Below the pieces are notes generated by a model. That model was not told the DNA's origin. It searched no databases and saw only the letters and a program-made list of their open reading frames with translations. A stretch of 5,215 bases of DNA from an uncultured Clostridium sp. (GTDB lineage: Bacteria > Bacillota_A > Clostridia > Lachnospirales > Lachnospiraceae). Shown one piece after another: positions 1-5,163 of the stretch. Positions within the stretch are counted from its first letter, which is position 1, and every line of letters starts with the position of its first letter. The stretch spans positions 1 through 5,215 of the forward strand of contig CAMAMD010000096.1 of NCBI GenBank assembly GCA_945836785.1, in the 5' to 3' direction. Both the position numbers and the translations under genes were made by a program.

Positions 1-557
1 AACATGTCACAACTGATTTTCATGTGATACATATGTCGATAGATGACCATATTCCATTCTGTGAATATTTTATAATTCCATATTTTCTCTGGTTCTTATT
101 TGTTCCTGCAGTTATGATATACGAGTTTTTCTATTCCAGACGCGAATACTATCAGGCATGTGCTTTCCTTTTTATCGGTATGACGATATTCCTGATTATC
201 TGCACGATATGGTCAAACGGACTAAATCTGCGTCAGGATATATCCTACCGCAATAACATTTGTGCAGATCTGGTTCGTATGTTACGCCAGACCGATACCA
301 GCACCAATGTTTTTCCGAGTATACATGTATTTAATACACTGGGTTGTTTCATTGCCTTAATGAAAAGTAAGGGCATGCAAGGTCACAAAATAATTAAACT
401 TTCCGCAGCAATCCTGTCTGTACTTATAATCCTTTCAACTGTTTTTCTGAAACAACATTCTGTGGCAGATGTAATCGGGGGATTTGCACTTGCAGCCATC
501 ATGTATCTGATTGTGTATGTTCCAAATTGGGGTTCAAAGAAAGAACAAGCACATTAA
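1..557 (+). CDS. PAP2-superfamily membrane phosphatase, 5' end outside window
   Basis: The reading frame is open from the first full codon (position 3) to TAA at 555-557, giving about 184 residues; the true start lies upstream. A GTG at 24 is in frame, but the codons before it already read like family sequence (HVTTDFHVIHM), so I do not take it as the start. Several hydrophobic membrane spans are visible. Two PAP2 (phosphatidic acid phosphatase type 2) signatures are present: PSIH at 315-326, the PSGH-type motif, and QHSVAD at 453-470, the H...D motif whose His is the expected nucleophile. The first motif reads NLRQD (225-239), with Gln where I would expect LRP. The family removes phosphate from lipid or isoprenoid phosphates at the membrane, and some relatives transfer phospho-head groups. 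The PSIH variant suggests the PAP2_3-like branch. The substrate cannot be told. Family is fairly sure, exact role is not. Confidence 0.85.
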   Translation, partial: HVTTDFHVIHMSIDDHIPFCEYFIIPYFLWFLFVPAVMIYEFFYSRREYYQACAFLFIGMTIFLIICTIWSNGLNLRQDISYRNNICADLVRMLRQTDTSTNVFPSIHVFNTLGCFIALMKSKGMQGHKIIKLSAAILSVLIILSTVFLKQHSVADVIGGFALAAIMYLIVYVPNWGSKKEQAH

Positions 558-565
558 GCACAGCA

Positions 566-620
566 AAAAGAATCCGGCTCTGCAATTTACACTTTGTGTA
601 TTGCAAAGCCGGATTCTTTT
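566..620. terminator. Bidirectional intrinsic terminator between convergent genes
   Basis: The arm 566-579 (AAAAGAATCCGGCT) pairs perfectly with 607-620. After one C/A mismatch the stem continues with TGCAA 581-585 against TTGCA 601-605, then TACAC 588-592 against GTGTA 596-600 around a TTT loop. Each strand ends the hairpin in a T-run: TTTT at 617-620 on plus, and TTTTT opposite 565-569 on minus. It begins 8 bases after the PAP2 stop and 8 bases after the glycosyltransferase stop, so it can end both transcripts. Confidence 0.93.
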
Positions 621-628
621 CTATCTCA

Positions 629-1648
629 CTAATTAAATCCAAAAAGTTTTTGCATGATGTGATACCCACCTGCTGAGATACTTCTTCCTACCTTTCCCGG
701 AAGATTCATCCCCACGCCAAATATCGTCGTGCGAAGCTGACGGTACAACTTTTTATCTGTTGTTTTGAGGAATTCCCAAAGTTCTTTTTTCTTATTCAGC
801 AGGTCCTTATCTTTAGAAACGATACACATAACCGATGCGACACACATCATCATATCCAGATATTGCAGCAAAAATTTGTACATTTGCCTGTTTTCCGGTT
901 TGTGTGTACTGAAAAACTCTATCAAGGTTTTGTTAACCGCAATCTGCTGATCTATCCGTCTGATCATTGTCTGCTCATTTACCGACTGTCCCTCTCGACC
1001 AATATAGTAATGGTACAAATCGGCATTGACATACATCAATTTTTTAACGTGAATCATCGGTTTGAACAAAAAGATGTTATCTACATAAAAAGTATGTTTT
1101 GGCAGCTCAAGTCCACACTCCCTGAGCAGTTCTGTCCGATAAATCACGGAATGCATTAGCACATACTGAAATTTATTAAAATGTATTCTACAGGTATCCC
1201 AGCTGATAATACGGTTTGCCGGAAGTGCATGTCGATAACGCATAACACGCTTCCATCTTCTGTCCACCTTATCATATATATAGTTGGACAGAAGTAAATC
1301 GAGCTCGTGCCCCTCTTCCACAACCTTTTTTAATATCTTCAATACCTTTTTGTACGCCTCTGCGTCCAGCCAGTCATCACTGTCAACCACTTTAAAATAC
1401 ATGCCAGTTGCATGTGCCATTCCGCAATTTACGGCATCTCCATGTCCACCGTTTTCCTTATGAAGTGCTTTCACGATCCCCGGATACTTTTCTTCATATT
1501 CATCGGCAATTGCGGCTGTGTCATCTGTAGAGCCGTCATCTACGATAAGAATCTCTACATCCTCTCCCCCAGCCAATGCACTTTCAATGCATTTTCTCAT
1601 ATAATTCTGTGAATTATAGCACGGAATTGTAATCGTCAATATCTTCAT
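629..1648 (-). CDS. Family 2 (GT-A fold) glycosyltransferase
   Basis: The product has 339 residues, starts with ATG at 1648 and stops at TAG. The N-terminal GT-A domain is complete: PCYN at residues 9-12, the nucleotide-binding VDDGSTDDT at 36-44, GGHGDAVN at 67-74, and the metal-binding DSDDW at 89-93. FYVDNIF at 187-193 sits where the catalytic acidic residue of the family is expected. The motif YYIGREGQSVNE at 214-225 and a helical, basic C-terminal part follow. There is no signal peptide or membrane span, so it should act in the cytoplasm or loosely at the membrane. Such enzymes move a sugar from a nucleotide sugar to a glycan, lipid or surface polymer; donor and acceptor cannot be read here. 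It starts only 5 bp after the ilvE stop and has no clear Shine-Dalgarno sequence (upstream reads GTGATAAAATAAACAG), so translation may be coupled to ilvE. No other surface-glycan gene is next to it. Confidence 0.9.
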   Translation of the reverse strand: MKILTITIPCYNSQNYMRKCIESALAGGEDVEILIVDDGSTDDTAAIADEYEEKYPGIVKALHKENGGHGDAVNCGMAHATGMYFKVVDSDDWLDAEAYKKVLKILKKVVEEGHELDLLLSNYIYDKVDRRWKRVMRYRHALPANRIISWDTCRIHFNKFQYVLMHSVIYRTELLRECGLELPKHTFYVDNIFLFKPMIHVKKLMYVNADLYHYYIGREGQSVNEQTMIRRIDQQIAVNKTLIEFFSTHKPENRQMYKFLLQYLDMMMCVASVMCIVSKDKDLLNKKKELWEFLKTTDKKLYRQLRTTIFGVGMNLPGKVGRSISAGGYHIMQKLFGFN

Positions 1649-1653
1649 TCTGT

Positions 1654-2676
1654 TTATTTTATCACTTTAATCCAGCCTTCCGGAGCTTCAATACGTCCCA
1701 TCTGAATACCTGTTAATGTATCATACAGCTTCTTTGTAACAGGGCCCATCTCGTCCATTCCGCTTGGCAAGCAGATTTCCTTTCCATGATCTACAATCTT
1801 ACCGACAGGCGAGATAACTGCTGCAGTACCACACAAACCGCACTCTGCAAAGTCCTTCACCTCATCAAAATATACCTCTCTGTGCTCTACTGTCATACCA
1901 AGATATTTTTCTGCCACAACCATTATCGAACGGCGGGTGATAGACGGAAGAATACTGTCAGATTTTGGTGTAACAAGCTTTCCATCCTTTGTGATAAAGA
2001 TAAAGTTTGCACCACCGGTCTCCTCGACCTTCGTACGCGTAGCAGCATCCAGATACATATTCTCTGCAAATCCCTCATTGTGTGCATCTACGATTGCATG
2101 CAGACTCATTGCATAGTTAAGACCTGCCTTGATATGTCCTGTTCCGTGAGGAGCTGCACGATCAAAATCAGATACTCTGATTACAATCGGCTTTGCACCG
2201 CCCTTAAAATACGGACCAACCGGTGTACAGAATACTCTGAACTGATACTCTTCAGCCGGCTTAACGCCGATAACGGCATTGCTACCAAACATATATGGTC
2301 TTATGTAAAGCGTTGCGCCTGAACCATAAGGCGGAACATAATCTGCATTTGCCTCTACAACCTTGACAATTGCATCTACCCACTTATCCTCAGGATATAC
2401 AGGCATCTCCAATCTCTTGCATGTATCTGCCATTCTCTGTGCATTCAGGTCCGGACGAAAACATACAATGTGACCATCCTCTGTTGTATATGCTTTCAAG
2501 CCCTCGAAACAGGTCTGTGCGTACTGCAATACACATGCACATTCACTTATGGTAACGGTTGCGTCATCTGTCAGAACGCCCTCATCCCATGCACCATTCT
2601 TATAATTGGATACAAATCTCTTATCTGTCTGAATATAACCAAAACCAAGATTTGACCAGTCAATATTTTTACTCAT
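1654..2676 (-). CDS. ilvE: Branched-chain amino acid aminotransferase
   Basis: This is a 340-residue fold-type IV PLP aminotransferase. It catalyses the last step of valine, leucine and isoleucine synthesis, and its reverse, using glutamate/2-oxoglutarate. Visible family marks are FEGLKAY (57-63), the phosphate/substrate region LYIRPYMFGS (123-132), GTGHIKAGLNYA with the likely PLP lysine K183, VEETGGANFIF (217-227) and CGTAAVISPVG (282-292). The length of about 340, against about 305 for the E. coli type, and these motifs place it with the longer ilvE_II/eukaryote-like branch. The start is well supported: AGGGAG (2685-2690) lies 8 bases before the ATG, and another ATG at 2683 is out of frame. 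A likely promoter is just upstream, and the glycosyltransferase follows after 5 bp. A CxxC pair (C279, C282) stands next to the active-site GTA segment. The leader is only about 38 nt, so no T-box or peptide attenuator fits. Confidence 0.96.
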   Translation of the reverse strand: MSKNIDWSNLGFGYIQTDKRFVSNYKNGAWDEGVLTDDATVTISECACVLQYAQTCFEGLKAYTTEDGHIVCFRPDLNAQRMADTCKRLEMPVYPEDKWVDAIVKVVEANADYVPPYGSGATLYIRPYMFGSNAVIGVKPAEEYQFRVFCTPVGPYFKGGAKPIVIRVSDFDRAAPHGTGHIKAGLNYAMSLHAIVDAHNEGFAENMYLDAATRTKVEETGGANFIFITKDGKLVTPKSDSILPSITRRSIMVVAEKYLGMTVEHREVYFDEVKDFAECGLCGTAAVISPVGKIVDHGKEICLPSGMDEMGPVTKKLYDTLTGIQMGRIEAPEGWIKVIK

Positions 2677-2720
2677 CTTCCATACTCCCTTTCTCTGGAT
2701 TTATCAACATATATAAATTC

Positions 2721-2748
2721 ATTTTACCACGCATGTACAATTATGCAA
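2721..2748 (-). promoter_or_regulatory. Likely sigma-A promoter for ilvE
   Basis: Read on the minus strand, TTGCAT (2743-2748) and TAAAAT (2721-2726) are 16 bases apart, and the -10 is preceded by TGG, giving an extended -10 (TGGTAAAAT). Transcription would start near 2714, leaving a leader of about 38 nt. This would let ilvE and the glycosyltransferase be transcribed apart from ridA. It is a sequence match only. Confidence 0.6.
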
Positions 2749-2781
2749 GAAAAAACTTGTCCATGGAGTACAATTAACATG

Positions 2782-3078
2782 TCACAGCACGATTTTTGCC
2801 GCGATTACCCACATTCCCGTCTGCAGAATCATAAAGAGCGGAACGAGAATTTCAAATTGCAAATGTTTCGTTTTATGCCGAAATAACTGCATGCCAAGAA
2901 AAGCACCCGGTCCTCCGAAAAAAAACGCCATTCCCATCAGGCGCTTCTCCGAAATACGCCACTTTTCCTTTTTCGCCAGATACTTGTCATAACCGTATGT
3001 AAATAAAACAATTACATTATATGTAACATATATGATGCACAAAAACAGAAATATCTTATCATTCATTTGTATTACCAC
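2782..3078 (-). CDS. DUF1294 small membrane protein
   Basis: The protein has 98 residues and ends at TGA. It has three hydrophobic spans, at about residues 8-28, 47-65 and 76-96. Between and around them lie the typical DUF1294 signatures: YDK at 30-32, WRISEKRL at 40-47, the small-residue stretch FFGGPGAFLGM at 53-63, and RHKTKH at 67-72. The function of the family is unknown. The start is uncertain. GTG at 3078 has GGTGAG (3090-3095) at an 11-base distance, while ATG at 3066, four codons in, lacks a good ribosome site but begins closer to the first membrane span, as is usual in the family. It lies 22 bp after the ridA stop and is probably on the ridA transcript; no strong terminator separates it from the ilvE promoter. 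Confidence 0.88.
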   Translation of the reverse strand: MVIQMNDKIFLFLCIIYVTYNVIVLFTYGYDKYLAKKEKWRISEKRLMGMAFFFGGPGAFLGMQLFRHKTKHLQFEILVPLFMILQTGMWVIAAKIVL

Positions 3079-3100
3079 ACAGGGCTCATCTCACCAAAAA

Positions 3101-3481
3101 TTATGCTTTAAGTGCAATGGCCTCAATCTCAATCAGTACATCCTTTGGCAACCTTGCTACCTCTACACAGGAACGCGCCGGGCAATCACCCTTAAAAAAA
3201 GAAGCATACACTTCATTCACGGCTGCGAAATCATTCATATTCTTTATAAATACCGTTGTTTTTATAACAGACTCCGCATTGGATCCCGCTGCTTCAAGCA
3301 ATGCAATCAGATTGCTGATTGCCTGTGTTGCCTGAGCCTTGATATCGCCGGTTTCCAGCTCTCCCGTCTCAGGAATAATCGGTATCATTCCAGATGTATA
3401 AATCATATCTCCCACTGCCACAGCCTGAGAATATGGTCCAATTGCTGCCGGTGCCTTTGGTGTTGAAATAATTGTCTTCAT
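3101..3481 (-). CDS. ridA: RidA/YjgF enamine-imine deaminase
   Basis: This 126-residue protein is full length for the family. RidA trimers hydrolyse reactive enamine/imine intermediates, such as 2-aminoacrylate made by PLP-dependent dehydratases, to 2-oxo acids and ammonia, which protects PLP enzymes. The residues expected for activity are present: IGPYSQ with Y17 (residues 14-19), G31 in YTSGM, PARSCVEVARLP (101-112) with R103 matching E. coli R105, and E120 in IEIEAIA. The segment SGMIPIIPETGE departs from the more usual SGQIPIDPETGE at two positions away from the catalytic Arg. The start is firm: a perfect AGGAGG (3489-3494) lies 7 bases before the ATG. The DUF1294 gene follows after 22 bp and ilvE lies further downstream; IlvE is a documented target of 2-aminoacrylate damage in Salmonella, so the setting fits. 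Confidence 0.96.
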   Translation of the reverse strand: MKTIISTPKAPAAIGPYSQAVAVGDMIYTSGMIPIIPETGELETGDIKAQATQAISNLIALLEAAGSNAESVIKTTVFIKNMNDFAAVNEVYASFFKGDCPARSCVEVARLPKDVLIEIEAIALKA

Positions 3482-3500
3482 AAAAATTCCTCCTGTTTCC

Positions 3501-3526
3501 GCACCCGTATACCATGAATCGGGTGC
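3501..3526 (-). other. Hairpin in the ridA leader
   Basis: GCACCCG (3501-3507) and CGGGTGC (3520-3526) form a perfect 7-bp GC-rich stem with a 12-base loop. On the ridA transcript it ends 6 bases before the AGGAGG ribosome site. No T-run follows on either strand, so it is not a usual terminator. It could stabilise the mRNA, mark a processing site or affect translation; I cannot choose. Confidence 0.5.
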
Positions 3527-3550
3527 ATTATTTTCCGCTGCATTTACAGC

Positions 3551-3580
3551 ATTATAATACCTTAATGTTACATATTTGTA
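3551..3580 (-). promoter_or_regulatory. Possible promoter for ridA
   Basis: The minus strand carries a perfect TATAAT (3551-3556), but the best -35 at 18 bases is only TACAAA (3575-3580). Transcription would begin near 3544, giving a leader of about 62 nt that contains the 3501-3526 hairpin. A short inverted repeat, CATTA (3550-3554) with TAATG (3563-3567), overlaps the -10. Because no terminator separates the cvfB-like gene from ridA, read-through is an alternative. Confidence 0.4.
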
Positions 3581-3585
3581 TATAT

Positions 3586-4425
3586 TTACTTGTCTGTCAG
3601 CTCTATCGTATCCTCTGTAATATTAATCTTACCCTCTTTCAGAAGATGACCCACAGCACGCTTAAATGCATTTTTACTCAGTCCGAATTCCTTTCTGATA
3701 CGGTCCGCATCCGCCTTATCCGTAAACGGAAGAACACCTTGATAGCTTTTTATGACGCTGTACACCATCTCGCTGTCTTCATTCATCTGTTTATATGCCG
3801 GTGCCCGTAATCCAAGGTCAGCCTTACCATCTTCCCGTATATTGATAATGCGTCCATGCACCTCATCACCAACCATTACCTTACTATATAACTCGCTTTC
3901 ATGTATCAGCCCTGAATACTGATTGTCAACTGCAACAAAAGCTCCCATTCCCTTTTTATACTCATAAACGGTTCCCGTAAATTCCTGCCCTTTCTCATAA
4001 CCGGAAATCGGCTTTAAATATCCATATAGTTTCATGGACACACACAGCCGGCCGGACTTATCCTCATACATCCTGACCAAATATTCTTTTCCCTCTTCAA
4101 CTCTTGCTGTCTGCTCTTTAAACGGAAGAAAAATATCTTTTTCCAATCCCCAGTCCATAAATGCACCGATAGATGTTACATTCTTCACCTTTAATTTTCC
4201 AATTTCATCCAAAACAATATATGGCTTATTTGTCGTTGCAATCAATCTGTCCTTGGAATCCCTGTATATAAATACATCTAAAACCGAACCTGCTTTTATG
4301 CCATCCGGCACCTGTTTTCTCGGAAGAAGAACCGTTTGCGCTGTTGCCGCTTTGTCCTCCCCCAGATACACACCATGTTCCTTGGAACGTATGACTTTCA
4401 ATGTGTTCCATGTACCAATTTTCAT
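3586..4425 (-). CDS. cvfB: CvfB/YitL-like S1-domain RNA-binding protein
   Basis: The protein has 279 residues, the usual length for the CvfB (conserved virulence factor B) family, known as YitL in Bacillus subtilis. The layout fits: S1/OB-like domains at about residues 3-65, 74-133 and 145-207, then a winged-helix domain at about 222-277. The second S1 unit reads VTSIGAFMDWGLEKDIFLP (83-101) and the third YEYKKGMGAFVAVDNQYSG (154-172); the C-terminal piece includes DRIRKEFGLSKNAFKRAVGH (241-260). S. aureus CvfB binds RNA and influences virulence-factor expression, but the molecular role in other species is unclear. It should be cytoplasmic. The ribosome site AAGGACGGA (4433-4441) precedes the ATG by 7 bases. 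No convincing promoter was found in the 143-bp gap before it; TATAGT (4459-4464) with TTGCCA (4485-4490) has a 20-base spacer, which is too long. The symbol is by resemblance only. Confidence 0.88.
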   Translation of the reverse strand: MKIGTWNTLKVIRSKEHGVYLGEDKAATAQTVLLPRKQVPDGIKAGSVLDVFIYRDSKDRLIATTNKPYIVLDEIGKLKVKNVTSIGAFMDWGLEKDIFLPFKEQTARVEEGKEYLVRMYEDKSGRLCVSMKLYGYLKPISGYEKGQEFTGTVYEYKKGMGAFVAVDNQYSGLIHESELYSKVMVGDEVHGRIINIREDGKADLGLRAPAYKQMNEDSEMVYSVIKSYQGVLPFTDKADADRIRKEFGLSKNAFKRAVGHLLKEGKINITEDTIELTDK

Positions 4426-4513
4426 ATGTTATTCCGTCCTTTCTATGATTCATCCCTGACTATACAATCAACCTCTGATGTGCATGGCAATATCATAATA
4501 TCACCCTGTAATG

Positions 4514-4549
4514 AAAAAAGCTGTCACACTAAGCTATATATATTTAGTG
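4514..4549 (-). terminator. Weak possible terminator after the orphan gene
   Basis: On the minus strand CACTAA (opposite 4544-4549) pairs with TTAGTG (opposite 4527-4532) around an AT-rich loop. Seven bases later comes a run of six T (opposite 4514-4519). It starts about 20 bases after the stop of the unrecognised gene. The stem is short and set apart from the T-run, so termination may be partial. Confidence 0.35.
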
Positions 4550-4568
4550 CAACAACCCTTTCCTGTCA

Positions 4569-4937
4569 TTATTTTTTATCTTTTTTTGTACGTCCGGTCT
4601 GCTTACCCAATTTCAGCACCCTGTTTCGAATAAATTCATTCTCAGAATCCGTTGCTTTTACAAAACCATATTCCAAGAGCTTATCCACTGAATTATTCAG
4701 AGAAAAAAATGACATTCCTTTTTCATTCAGCTTTTCCTTATAGCCATTATATACATCTATGATTGCATAAACATCCTTACTTCGTTTATCCGGGGACGAT
4801 GATACATCCCTGATACACCAGTCCCACACCTGGGCACCTTTCTCCGGCGGTGCAACTGTATCACTGTTCACCTTATTTATATAAATACTATCAGTATCGC
4901 ATATAGCCCAAGGTACCACATATATAACGTTACTCAT
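4569..4937 (-). CDS. Unrecognised 122-residue protein
   Basis: I do not recognise this protein. The frame is open up to 5141, but I place the start at ATG 4937 because GGAGG (4945-4949) precedes it by 7 bases; the longer form would begin upstream of the likely transcription start near 5061. The product is soluble-looking, with no signal peptide or membrane span. It opens with a hydrophobic, strand-like MSNVIYVVPWAIC, followed by a polar region with WDW at residues 38-40 and a YAIIDVYNGY segment at 57-66. A probably helical part with SFFSLNNSVDKLLEYGF (76-92) comes next, and it ends in a strongly basic tail, GKQTGRTKKDKK (111-122). The basic tail could mean contact with nucleic acid or a ribosomal partner, but that is only inference. 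It is a lone gene with its own consensus promoter covered by palindromes, divergent from a tRNA-Gln gene and 143 bp upstream of the cvfB-like gene. Confidence 0.72.
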   Translation of the reverse strand: MSNVIYVVPWAICDTDSIYINKVNSDTVAPPEKGAQVWDWCIRDVSSSPDKRSKDVYAIIDVYNGYKEKLNEKGMSFFSLNNSVDKLLEYGFVKATDSENEFIRNRVLKLGKQTGRTKKDKK

Positions 4938-4944
4938 ATTTAAT

Positions 4945-4949
4945 CCTCC
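4945..4949 (-). promoter_or_regulatory. Ribosome binding site that decides the orphan-gene start
   Basis: GGAGG on the minus strand, within ATGGAGGATTAAATATG, is 7 bases from the ATG at 4937. In-frame ATGs further up, for example the one reading MLLKAI or the one reading MQMFAL, have no comparable site. This favours the 122-residue product over any longer form. Confidence 0.85.
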
Positions 4950-5057
4950 ATCATATGTAACCAACCTGCCTGGCAAATTGATTGCTTTCAATAGCATAAC
5001 CGAATCTTCATAAAATAAACATAAATGCAACGCAAACATCTGCATATAAATGTCAAT

Positions 5058-5100
5058 AACATGTGAAATGATATAGCATTTCCACATGTTTGTCAAACAT
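5058..5100. promoter_or_regulatory. Two adjoining palindromes over a promoter, likely operator
   Basis: First palindrome: AACATGTGAAATG (5058-5070) faces CATTTCCACATGTT (5077-5090); the arms match except for one extra base at about 5082, around the spacer ATATAG. Second palindrome: ATGTTTG-T-CAAACAT (5086-5100) is perfect and shares ATGTT with the first. Together they cover the -35, spacer and -10 of the leftward promoter, the usual place for a repressor operator. No regulator gene is in the window. Confidence 0.6.
5068..5096 (-). promoter_or_regulatory. Consensus sigma-A promoter for the orphan gene
   Basis: On the minus strand TTGACA (5091-5096) is followed after exactly 17 bases by TATCAT (5068-5073), five of six matches to the -10 consensus. 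Transcription would begin near 5061, leaving a leader of about 120 nt before ATG 4937. I see no strong structured element in that leader. Confidence 0.78.
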
Positions 5101-5104
5101 TTAA

Positions 5105-5118
5105 TTTTTTTAAAAAAA
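5105..5118. promoter_or_regulatory. T7A7 tract between divergent promoters, UP-element-like
   Basis: Seven T followed by seven A form a self-complementary tract. It ends 4 bases before the -35 of the rightward tRNA promoter and 8 bases from the -35 of the leftward promoter. A/T tracts at this distance can bind the RNA polymerase alpha C-terminal domain, so it may serve both directions. Inference from position and composition. Confidence 0.45.
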
Positions 5119-5122
5119 GTGC

Positions 5123-5151
5123 TTGCAATTTTAAGAGACATCTATTATAAT
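5123..5151 (+). promoter_or_regulatory. Promoter of tRNA-Gln
   Basis: TTGCAA (5123-5128) and a perfect TATAAT (5146-5151) are separated by 17 bases. Transcription would begin near 5158, about 6 bases before the mature tRNA 5' end at 5164. This is a typical strong stable-RNA promoter layout. Confidence 0.85.
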
Positions 5152-5163
5152 AAATTCTCGTGA

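Noticed and set aside
2750..2776. Possible minus-strand terminator after the DUF1294 gene, TTGT...ACAA followed by GTTTTTT
   Set aside because: The stem is only 4 bp with a 9-base loop, and the T-run lies within the upstream part of the ilvE promoter region; too weak to call.
1..2786. AACATGTCACA occurs at 1-11 and again at 2776-2786
   Set aside because: One copy is coding sequence of the PAP2 gene and the other spans the end of the DUF1294 gene; similarity does not extend, so I treat it as a chance 11-mer.
4226..4453. 75-codon minus-strand frame overlapping the start of the cvfB-like gene
   Set aside because: It is an out-of-frame reading of the first S1 domain region, with low-complexity Gly/Ser content and no domain.
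4426..4520. Promoter for the cvfB-like gene
   Set aside because: TTGCCA and TATAGT are 20 bases apart and other pairings are worse; nothing meets a fair standard. The repeat GATATT-AT-GATATT nearby is simple AT-rich sequence.
765..4743. Plus-strand open frames of 61-178 codons opposite the glycosyltransferase, ilvE, ridA and cvfB-like genes
   Set aside because: They lie antisense to well-supported genes, have rare-residue-rich compositions and lack convincing ribosome sites; they are shadows.
4938..5061. Riboswitch or T-box in the 120-nt leader of the orphan gene
   Set aside because: No long stems, no T-box motif and no known riboswitch core are visible; only 4-bp stems occur.
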